DNA of 64,000 nucleotides from Brevundimonas sp. SGAir0440 (GTDB taxonomy: Bacteria > Pseudomonadota > Alphaproteobacteria > Caulobacterales > Caulobacteraceae), in assembly GCF_005484585.1 (NCBI RefSeq), contig NZ_CP039435.1:2914001-2978000 (forward strand). The letters are read 5' to 3'. Below the pieces are notes generated by a model. It was not told the origin of the DNA. It ran no database searches and worked only from the letters and a program-made list of their open reading frames with translations. Position numbers and translations under genes: made by a program. This document shows, in pieces, positions 53,795 to 60,440 of this stretch; the stretch's first letter is position 1; the number at the start of each line of letters is the position of its first letter.

Positions 53795-53935
53795 CTAAAC
53801 TCGTCCCGCCCGTTCGGGCATGGTGGTGGTGCCGGTGGTACCGCCGATAATCGCGCCGCCGAGGATCATGCCGAAACGCGTCGCGGCGAGGCCGGCGACG
53901 GTCGAAACTTCGGCGATGAGCGAGCGCTGTTGCAC
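53795..53935 (-). CDS. thrL: thr operon leader peptide
   Basis: A short minus-strand frame ends ...GGAIIGGTTGTTTMPERAGRV (last 21 residues; key run TTGTTT) with TAG at 53797-53795. Five Thr codons (all ACC) fall within six codons (53822-53839), preceded by two Ile codons (ATT ATC). Start candidates are GTG at 53935 (46 aa) or ATG at 53869 (24 aa); neither has a good Shine-Dalgarno. The peptide is followed by CGGGCGGG (minus strand; 53805-53812), which can pair with the 5' arm of the terminator. This is the expected layout of ribosome-mediated thr attenuation. Confidence 0.78.
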   Translation of the reverse strand: MQQRSLIAEVSTVAGLAATRFGMILGGAIIGGTTGTTTMPERAGRV

Positions 53936-53964
53936 AGGGCAGGTCCGGTTGAAATCTGATGTCA

Positions 53965-53993
53965 GGGTGATCGGACGACCCCCGCTCTGTCAA
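53965..53993 (-). promoter_or_regulatory. Candidate promoter of the thr operon
   Basis: TTGACA on the minus strand (plus 53988-53993) with a 17-base spacer to a weak TCACCC (53965-53970). Transcription starting near 53955 would include the whole leader peptide and terminator. Only the -35 element is good. A GTCGTG/CACGAC inverted repeat lies just upstream (53997-54019). Confidence 0.45.
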
Positions 53994-54122
53994 GTCGTCG
54001 TGGATGATTTTTTCACGACAAGACGCTTATGGTGCGTTTTCACCCCCACGGTGTCGACAGATGCCGTCAATGAGGTTGAATTTTTCGCTTGACCGGCGCC
54101 GCCTCGGTCATCAACGTAAAGT

Positions 54123-54239
54123 CACTCATCAAGACCAGCCGAGGGATTAGGCCCTTTGACGCTGGGGCAACCATCGGGTCTCACAGCTCGAAACGGTGCC
54201 AACTCCTGCGGGGTCCTTCGGGGTCGCGAGAGATGAGTG
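54123..54239 (+). promoter_or_regulatory. SAM-I (S-box) riboswitch upstream of metX
   Basis: The P1 helix is perfect: CACTCATC (54123-54130) with GATGAGTG (54232-54239). Between them, in order, are CAAGA, GAGGGATTAGGCCC, a GACGC stretch, GGGGCAACC, AAACGGTGCCAA, CTCCTGC and GAGAGATGAG, matching the SAM-I consensus (CAAGAG, GGGA..GGCCC, GAxGC, GGCAACC, GGTGCCAA.TCC, GAxAGATGAG). It should sense S-adenosylmethionine and control metX-metB. A weak promoter (TTGACC at 54089-54094, poor -10) lies just upstream. Confidence 0.88.
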
Positions 54240-54307
54240 GAGCATCGACGAGACGACGCTCCACGCTCTGTCACCGCATCGAGACTTGCTGAGCGAGAAC
54301 GATGCGG
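54237..54307 (+). promoter_or_regulatory. Possible expression platform of the SAM riboswitch
   Basis: Two hairpins follow P1: GTGGAGC/GCTCCAC (54237-54243 and 54258-54264), which shares GTG with the 3' P1 strand and so excludes full P1; and CCGCATCG/CGATGCGG (54274-54281 and 54300-54307), which ends in the GG of the GGAACG sequence ahead of the metX ATG. A second GCATCG at 54242-54247 could compete for CGATGC. No T-tract is present, so translational control is more likely than termination. Confidence 0.5.
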
Positions 54308-54314
54308 AACGACG

Positions 54315-55367
54315 ATGACACTGGCCGAAACCACCCTGCTCGAAGACCCCGACTGTCGCCGCGCGACAGCCATCACCCCTGTCCGCGAACCGCCGCGTGA
54401 GCGCGGCGGCGCCCGCGACGTCATCGTTCCCATTCCCGCCGACTTCCGCCTCGCCTCGGGCGAAAAGCTGAACCAGCCCAATATCGTCGGCCGCCTGCAC
54501 GGCCGGATCGGCGCCCCCGTCGTTGTGGTCGCCGGCGGCATCTCGGCCGGCCGCTTCGTCCACCGGACGGAAACCAACGGCCTGGGCTGGTGGTCAGGCG
54601 CCGTATCGGTGCGCGGGCCCATTGATCTTAGCCGGCTTCAGGTCCTGGCCGTCGATTTCGCCCCCGGCGCCGAGTTCCTGGACAAGCCCGTCACCATCAC
54701 CACCCAGGATCAGGCCCGCCTGCTGGCCCTGGTGCTGAACCATCTGAAGATCGAGCGCGTCGCCGCCTTCGTCGGCTGCTCGTACGGCGGCATGGTCGGC
54801 CTGGCCTTCGCCGAACTGTTCCCCGATTGGGCCGAGCAGCTGATCATCGTGTCGGCCGCCCACCGCGCCCATCCCCAGGCCACCGCCTGGCGTGGCATCC
54901 AGCGCCGCATCCTGCAGTTCGCCGTCGCCGCCGGCCGTCCCGAGGAGGGCGTGGCCCTGGCCCGCGAACTGGCCATGACCACCTATCGCACGGCCGAGGA
55001 GTTCGACGACCGCTTCGACACCACCGCGCCCACAGCCGTCGGCGGCGCCTATCCCGTCTGCGACTATCTGACGGCGCGGGGCCAGGCCTACCGCACCCAC
55101 ACCACCCCGGCCCGCTGGCTGTCGATGTCCGACTCCCTGGATCGCCACAGCGTGACGCCCGAGGCCATCAAGACCCCCGTCACCCTGATCGGCTTCACCT
55201 CCGACCGGCTGGTGCCGATCGACGACATCCGCGAACTGGCCGCGCGGTTGCCGACCCTGTGGCGCTTCGTCGAGGCGCCCTCCCTGTATGGCCACGACGC
55301 CTTTCTGAAGGAGGACGCCTTCGTCGGCGACATCCTCCGCGCCGCCTTGAAGGATATCAAAGCATGA
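54315..55367 (+). CDS. metX: Homoserine O-acyltransferase (MetX family)
   Basis: 350 residues. Alpha/beta hydrolase fold with nucleophile elbow FVGCSYGGMVGLAFAELFPD (Ser), VVVVAGGISAGRF oxyanion region, Asp in IGFTSDRLVPIDDI and His in LYGHDAFLKE: the MetX catalytic triad. Acetyl versus succinyl donor cannot be decided from sequence; the shortened N-terminal and LQVLAVDFAPGAE... block differ from standard MetX. The ATG at 54315 is chosen because the upstream in-frame ATG (54237) is inside the riboswitch. Overlaps metB by four bases. Confidence 0.93.
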   Translation: MTLAETTLLEDPDCRRATAITPVREPPRERGGARDVIVPIPADFRLASGEKLNQPNIVGRLHGRIGAPVVVVAGGISAGRFVHRTETNGLGWWSGAVSVRGPIDLSRLQVLAVDFAPGAEFLDKPVTITTQDQARLLALVLNHLKIERVAAFVGCSYGGMVGLAFAELFPDWAEQLIIVSAAHRAHPQATAWRGIQRRILQFAVAAGRPEEGVALARELAMTTYRTAEEFDDRFDTTAPTAVGGAYPVCDYLTARGQAYRTHTTPARWLSMSDSLDRHSVTPEAIKTPVTLIGFTSDRLVPIDDIRELAARLPTLWRFVEAPSLYGHDAFLKEDAFVGDILRAALKDIKA

Positions 55368-56545
55368 CCGCCCGCCCCGCCAATCCGCACACCATCGCCG
55401 CCCGCACGGGCGTGGATACGGACACGGCCCATGGCGCGGTCATGCCGCCGCTGTATCTTTCGTCCAACTATTCCTTCGCCGGCTTCGATCAGAAGCGGAA
55501 ATATGACTACAGCCGTTCGGGCAATCCGACCCGCGACGTGCTGGCCGAAACCCTGACCGAGCTGGAGGGCGGCGCCGGCTGCGTCATCACCGCCACCGGC
55601 ATGGCGGCGGTTGACCTGCCGCTGACCCTGCTGGAGCCGGGCGACCTGCTGATCGCGCCGCACGATTGTTACGGCGGCACCTGTCGCCTGCTGAACGCCC
55701 GCGCGAAGAAGGGGCATTTCGAACTGCTGCTGGTCGATCAGGGCGATCCCGTCGCCTTCGAGGCCGCTTTGGCCCTGAAGCCGAAACTGGTTCTGGTCGA
55801 GACCCCGTCCAACCCGCTGCTTCGCCTGGTCGATGTCGCCGACATCTGCACCCGCGCCCATGCGGCGGGCGCCAAGGTGGTCTGTGACAACACCTTCCTG
55901 TCGCCGGCCTTGCAGAACCCGATCAAGCTGGGCGCCGACTTCGTCGTCCACTCGACGACCAAGTTCATCAACGGCCATTCCGACGTGGTCGGCGGCGCCG
56001 TCATTTCGGCCGACGCCGAGGATCACCAGACCCTGGCCTGGTGGGCCAACTGCACCGGCGTGACCGGCTCGCCCTTCGACGCCTATCTGACCCTACGCGG
56101 CGTGCGCACCCTGTTCGCGCGTATCGAGCGGCAACAGGCCACGGCGGGCAAGATCGCCGAAAAGCTGGCCGCCCATCCGGCGGTCAAGGCTGTCCATTAT
56201 CCGGGACTGAAGTCCCACCCCAACAACGCCCTGGTCGCGGCCCAGCAGGCCGGACCCGGCGCCATGCTCAGCTTCGAACTGCAGGGCGGTACGGACGCCG
56301 TGCGCGATCTGGTCGAGACGCTGGAGATCTTCACCTTGGCGGAATCGCTGGGCGGCGTCGAAAGCCTGATCGCCCACCCGGCCACCATGACCCACGCCGC
56401 CATGACGCCGGAACAGCGGGCCACCGCCGGCATCGGCGATGGTTTGGTGCGCCTGTCGGTGGGTCTGGAGCATGTCGAGGATCTGATCGCCGACCTGTTC
56501 CCGGCGCTGGACGCCCTCGTGCCCGCAACCGCCGCGGCCGCGTAA
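55364..56545 (+). CDS. metB: Cystathionine gamma-synthase / trans-sulfuration PLP enzyme
   Basis: 393 residues. Family blocks: HGAVMPPLYLSSNYSFAGF, YDYSRSGNPTRDVLAETLTE, ATGMAAVDLPLTLLEPGD, VVCDNTFLSPALQNPIKLGA and the PLP-Lys in HSTTKFINGHSDVVGG; FTLAESLGGVESLIAHPATM closes the active site. It uses acylated homoserine and cysteine to make cystathionine on the way to methionine. MetZ (direct sulfhydrylation) is the main alternative. It shares the riboswitch-controlled mRNA with metX. Confidence 0.94.
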   Translation: MTARPANPHTIAARTGVDTDTAHGAVMPPLYLSSNYSFAGFDQKRKYDYSRSGNPTRDVLAETLTELEGGAGCVITATGMAAVDLPLTLLEPGDLLIAPHDCYGGTCRLLNARAKKGHFELLLVDQGDPVAFEAALALKPKLVLVETPSNPLLRLVDVADICTRAHAAGAKVVCDNTFLSPALQNPIKLGADFVVHSTTKFINGHSDVVGGAVISADAEDHQTLAWWANCTGVTGSPFDAYLTLRGVRTLFARIERQQATAGKIAEKLAAHPAVKAVHYPGLKSHPNNALVAAQQAGPGAMLSFELQGGTDAVRDLVETLEIFTLAESLGGVESLIAHPATMTHAAMTPEQRATAGIGDGLVRLSVGLEHVEDLIADLFPALDALVPATAAAA

Positions 56546-56597
56546 CTTTTTGCTTGCAGGAGGGGCCGAACCGGGGCAAATGCGCCGCCCCGGCCGC

Positions 56598-56672
56598 GGT
56601 CCCTTCGTCTATCGGTTAGGACGTCAGGTTTTCAACCTGAAAAGAGGGGTTCGACTCCCCTAGGGACTGCCA
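56598..56672 (+). tRNA. tRNA-Glu (anticodon TTC)
   Basis: Acceptor arms GGTCCCT (56598-56604) and AGGGACT (56662-56668) pair (one G-T), the T-arm is GGGG-TTCGACT-CCCC, and the anticodon loop TTTTCAA sits on CAGG/CCTG with TTC in the middle. The 3' CCA is encoded (56670-56672). A standard elongator tRNA-Glu. Confidence 0.97.
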
Positions 56673-56813
56673 CCGGCGGCGCCTTTTCAGCGCCCTTCCC
56701 GGACATCGTCGAGCGAACGCTCCGACCCCGGATTAAGATTTTGGTAACCATTTTGTCCGGAAACAGGCAGTAAGCCTTTCGATTCATGGACTTTTTTCGG
56801 ACGCAGTCAGGAA

Positions 56814-56832
56814 CTATCCACAGGCACTGTGG
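56814..56832. promoter_or_regulatory. Palindrome with DnaA-box-like sequence
   Basis: CCACAG, GCA, CTGTGG is a perfect dyad (56818-56832); the left part reads CTATCCACA, one mismatch from the DnaA box TTATCCACA. The gap from the tRNA (56673) to 56888 is otherwise A+T-richer with TTTTTTC and GGTAACC elements but no gene. A regulatory site or tRNA terminator region is possible. Confidence 0.35.
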
Positions 56833-56888
56833 TTAACCCCTCGTTAGCTCGGCGCAGAAGCGCCTCTTCCTCCTGCACCGAGATCCTT

Positions 56889-57155
56889 ATGTTCATCGCC
56901 ATCGCCCGCCCGGCGGTGGAGCCCAAAGGCCCCGACGCCGTCGCCGTCCCCGGCTCTCCCGCCATCGCCGAACTGTCGCCCCGCGCCCTGCATGCGCGCC
57001 TTCTCCAGAACGCCGCCCTGCGCCGCCTGCGCGGACTGGAGCGCCGCAGAGAGCAGCGTCTCGAAGACGCCGACTACTGGCTGCATGCCGCACCGATCGC
57101 CGTCCGGAAAGCCAGCGCCCTGCGCGAAGAGCGCAGCTTCTCGCCAATCCCCTGA
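56889..57155 (+). CDS. Small hypothetical basic protein
   Basis: 88 residues, starting MFIAIARPAVEPKGPDAVAV and rich in Ala/Arg (helical RLLQNAALRRLRGLERRREQ). An upstream in-frame start at 56829 is possible. No domain recognised. An antisense ORF of similar length overlaps, so coding status rests on a plausible start and good codon use only. Confidence 0.5.
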   Translation: MFIAIARPAVEPKGPDAVAVPGSPAIAELSPRALHARLLQNAALRRLRGLERRREQRLEDADYWLHAAPIAVRKASALREERSFSPIP

Positions 57156-57233
57156 GGGTCGCCGCACACCCCTGAATACATGCGCCGGTGATTTGGGGTT
57201 GATTTACCGACCATTGGTATCCGACAAGGGCGG

Positions 57234-58403
57234 ATGGGCGAAGTCGGATCGGCGCTGACATCTGCGAAGACGATCCTGGTCACAGGCGGGGCGGGTTATA
57301 TCGGCGCCCATGTGTGCGAGGCCCTGGCGGCCGCCGGCTATCGGCCCGTCACCTATGACAATCTGTCGACGGGCCGACGCCGGTTCGTGCGTTGGGGACC
57401 GCTGGTCGAGGGCGATGTCTAGGACGCGGACAAGGTGCGCCACACCCTGATCGCCCACGACATCAGCGCCGTCATGCATTTCGCAGGCTCGTCAGTCGTC
57501 CCAGAATCCGTGCGGGCGCCGCTGGACTATTACCGCAACAATGTCGGCGGTCTGTTCGGCCTGCTGGGCGGGATGCGGGCGGCGGGCGTGAACAGGCTGG
57601 TCTTTTCCAGCACCTGCGCCGTCTATGGCGATCCCGGCGACGATCCGATCACCGAGGCGACGCCGCTGGCGCCCGTCACCCCTTATGGCCGTTCCAAACT
57701 GGGCTGCGAACAGATTCTGTCGGACGCCTGCGCCGCGCACGGGCTGAATGTGATCGCGCTGCGTTATTTCAACGCCAGCGGCGCCTCTGCGTCAGGCCTG
57801 ATCGGCGAAGATCGGCCGGTGGAGACCCATCTGATCCCGCGCGCCATGATGGCCCTACGCGGCCAGGTCGACAATTTCGCCGTTCATGGGACCGACTATC
57901 CGACGCCCGACGGCACGGCGGTGCGCGACTATGTTCACGTCTGCGACCTGGCCCAGGGCCACCTCGCGGCGCTAGATCAGTTGCTCGGCGACCGACGCAG
58001 CTTCTTCGCCTGCAATCTGGGCGCAGGTCGCGGCCATTCGGTGCGGCAGGTGCTGGAAGCGATCATGGCGCACAGCGGCCTTCGACTGCCAGACGCAGCC
58101 GGGGCGCGCCGCGCGGGCGACCCGCCGCATCTGGTCTCAGACATCACCGTGGCGCGCCACGCGCTGGGCTTTGCGCCCCGCCGGTCGGACCTGGCCTCCA
58201 TCGTCGCCAGCGCCTGGGCCTGGCACGGCCGGCTCAGCGCAGTTCGGGCATCCGGCGGCGCAGCGAGGCTTTCAGCTTTTCGAACTTCTGCCCCGCCGAC
58301 TTGGGCCTTACCCGCCGACGCAGCTCCAGCCCGCCACCCCACAACGCATGGACCGGCGCTTCAAGATGCGGATGGCGATCATGCTGATGGACGATGGGGC
58401 TGA
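57234..58403 (+). pseudogene. galE: UDP-glucose 4-epimerase with in-frame TAG
   Basis: The frame encodes an SDR-extended epimerase: NAD motif LVTGGAGYIGAHVCEAL, VTYDNLSTG, AVMHFAGSSVVPES, FSSTCAVYGD, catalytic YGRSK, and LRYFNASGAS. After EGDV a TAG stop (57420-57422) interrupts the frame, and DADKVRHTLIAHDIS continues perfectly in the same frame, so this is one nonsense codon and no frameshift. The C-terminus also runs past the normal GalE end (AWAWHGRL, about 58236) for some 55 residues antisense to the next gene. Either a recent pseudogene or stop read-through; a sequencing error is possible. The second part (57435-58403) could in principle be translated alone but lacks the NAD motif. Confidence 0.85.
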
Positions 58404-59178
58404 CGCTGGCGTCGGGATTGACGACCTTTCCGCCTTCGAACCTCAGCGTTTCGCCGGGCGTCAGGCCCAGGGTCGCCACGCGCCCGTAGTTGGGACGCAC
58501 GGTCATCGCCGTCAGACCCTGATTGATCGCCATGTTAAAGGCCGCCTGATCGGCGCCGAACGCCCCGCCGATCTCGGATCTCGGCGTCGCCGCCAGCGAC
58601 AGGATCAGTCGCGACAGGCGCGAGACGTCGGCGCGCGGCCCGACGATGGTGCCGACGCAAAGACAGGCCTTGTCAGCCAGTTGCCGCGCCTGCGCCTCAC
58701 CGAACAGGGCGCGCAGATACTTCATGTTGAAGGCGTGATCGGCCAGCGGCGTCTCCGCCTCGACATAGGCCTCAAGCCCCTCGGGCGCCGGATCGAAGGG
58801 CGGCGCCTGGAAGATCACGTCGCGCACGTCGCAGGCCAGGGCCGCGCCGGGTCGGTCACCGAGAAGACCGGCGAAGGCCACGAACCGCTGCATCACCGGA
58901 TGCGGCGCCCATCCGCGCCAGACCGGCGCATCGACAGCGGTCACCCGATGCTGTGCCAGAAAGGCGCGCAAATCCGGGTCGGCGTCGACCACCAGGGCCA
59001 CAGGACCGTCGAACACGGCCCGCAGCGACAGGACGAAGGGTGCGATGTCGGCCGCGTCGTATCCGGTGGCGTAGCCGACGACGACATCGCCGTCCGGCAG
59101 GGGCGTAAACCGGCGACCGACCTCGAACGCCTCGGCCAGCCAGTCCAGATAGTCCGACCGAACCGCCCCCTGCTTCAT
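58234..59178 (-). CDS. Putative glycosyltransferase (GT-A-like)
   Basis: 314 residues, family not firmly recognised. Features: VVVGYATGYDAADIAPFVLS at the start, ALVVDADPDLRAFLAQHRVT, AALACDVRDVIFQAPPF (DxxD with VIF, as in GT-A glycosyltransferases), and a late GGAFGADQAAFNMAINQGL plus PIVHQHDRHP. These suggest a nucleotide-sugar transferase. It overlaps the galE remnant in the antisense direction and ends four bases before carA on the same strand; the galE-GT linkage points to surface polysaccharide. Confidence 0.75.
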   Translation of the reverse strand: MKQGAVRSDYLDWLAEAFEVGRRFTPLPDGDVVVGYATGYDAADIAPFVLSLRAVFDGPVALVVDADPDLRAFLAQHRVTAVDAPVWRGWAPHPVMQRFVAFAGLLGDRPGAALACDVRDVIFQAPPFDPAPEGLEAYVEAETPLADHAFNMKYLRALFGEAQARQLADKACLCVGTIVGPRADVSRLSRLILSLAATPRSEIGGAFGADQAAFNMAINQGLTAMTVRPNYGRVATLGLTPGETLRFEGGKVVNPDASVSPIVHQHDRHPHLEAPVHALWGGGLELRRRVRPKSAGQKFEKLKASLRRRMPELR

Positions 59179-59182
59179 GGCC

Positions 59183-60343
59183 TCAGCGCGCGCCCATCAG
59201 ATCGGCGAACCGGTCGAACAGATACAGGCTGTCGGTCGGCCCGGGCGAGGCCTCGGGGTGGTGCTGGACGCTGAAGATCGGCTTGTCCTTGACGGCGATG
59301 CCGCAGTTGGTGCCGTCGAACAGGCTGACGTGGGTCTCGGTCACGGCGTCGGGCAGGCTGTCGCGATCGACGGTGAAGCCGTGGTTCATCGACACGATCT
59401 CGACCTTGCCGGTGGTCAGATCCTTGACCGGATGGTTGGCGCCGTGGTGGCCCTGATCCATCTTCACCGTCTTGGCGCCGAGCGCCAGGGCCAGCATCTG
59501 GTGGCCCAGGCAGATGCCCATCAGCGGCTTGCCGCTGGCGACCAGCTTCTGGATTTCAGGTACGGCGTATTCGCCCGTGGCGGCCGGATCGCCCGGTCCG
59601 TTCGACAGGACCACGCCGTCGGGATTGCGGGCCAGAACCTCTTCCGCCGTCGTCGTCGCCGGGACCACGGTGATGCGCGCGCCGGTCGAGGCCAGGGCGC
59701 GCAGGATGTTGCGCTTCACGCCGTAATCAATGACCACCACGTCCTTGCGGCCTTCGGTCTTGGGGTGCCCTTCTGGCCAGTCCCACAGACCCTCGTTCCA
59801 TTCGAACGCCTGCAGCGTCGAGGCGGGCTTGGCCAGGTCCAGACCGACCAGGCCGGTCCAGCCCTTGGCCTGGGCGACCAGGGCCTCCAGGTCGAAGTTT
59901 CCGTCCGGGTCGTGGGCGATGACGGCGTGGGGCGCGCCCTTGTCGCGGATGATCTTGGTCAGCGCGCGGGTGTCGACGCCGGCCAGACCCACGACGCCGC
60001 GCCGCTTCATCCAGTCGTCAAAACTGGCGTCCGAGCGATAGTTGGCCGGATCGGTCGGCACGTCGCGGAAGATGGCGCCCCGCGCCGAGGTGTCGGACCC
60101 GCCGCCCATCTGTTCGATGTCCTCGACATTGGTCCCCACATTGCCCACGTGCGGGAAGGTAAAGGCCAGGATTTGGCTCATGTAGGACGGGTCAGTCAGG
60201 ATTTCCTGATAGCCGGTCATGGCGGTGTTGAAGACCACCTCGCCCAATGCCGAGCCTACGGCGCCCACGCCAATGCCCTGCAGGATCGTGCCGTCCGCGA
60301 GCGCGAGAACGCCGGTGGCGCCCGGAAGAATCTTCGTCGTCAT
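59183..60343 (-). CDS. carA: Carbamoyl-phosphate synthase small subunit
   Basis: 386 residues. N-terminal part [36 protein letters not shown]-terminal class I glutamine amidotransferase with [20 protein letters not shown] (catalytic Cys), the His in [13 protein letters not shown]. It supplies ammonia to CarB for carbamoyl phosphate. The ATG at 60343 has TAGGAG (60347-60352 region) upstream; carB is not in the window. Confidence 0.97.
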   Translation of the reverse strand: MTTKILPGATGVLALADGTILQGIGVGAVGSALGEVVFNTAMTGYQEILTDPSYMSQILAFTFPHVGNVGTNVEDIEQMGGGSDTSARGAIFRDVPTDPANYRSDASFDDWMKRRGVVGLAGVDTRALTKIIRDKGAPHAVIAHDPDGNFDLEALVAQAKGWTGLVGLDLAKPASTLQAFEWNEGLWDWPEGHPKTEGRKDVVVIDYGVKRNILRALASTGARITVVPATTTAEEVLARNPDGVVLSNGPGDPAATGEYAVPEIQKLVASGKPLMGICLGHQMLALALGAKTVKMDQGHHGANHPVKDLTTGKVEIVSMNHGFTVDRDSLPDAVTETHVSLFDGTNCGIAVKDKPIFSVQHHPEASPGPTDSLYLFDRFADLMGAR

Positions 60344-60440
60344 GGGCGCGCTCCTAAAATCGAATCCGGCCGATACGAAGGCCGAAGGCAAACGGCGGCG
60401 TCGTTAAGCCCTGCCGCCTGCCCCGTCAACGTGGCGCGCG

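Noticed and set aside
53820..54092. Plus-strand ORF (MVVVPVVPPIIAPPRI...)
   Set aside because: It is the complement of the Thr/Ile leader codons on the minus strand; no Shine-Dalgarno and it runs through the promoter region.
54237..54314. Upstream start of metX
   Set aside because: It falls inside the SAM riboswitch P1 and the first 26 residues lack family similarity; ATG at 54315 is better.
56814..56822. DnaA-box-like CTATCCACA as part of an origin
   Set aside because: A single imperfect box, no AT-rich cluster of boxes, and no dnaA, hemE or parAB nearby.
56844..57167. Minus-strand ORF opposite the small hypothetical gene at 56889
   Set aside because: Gly/Arg-rich without start context or domain; the plus-strand frame is the more plausible, though also uncertain.
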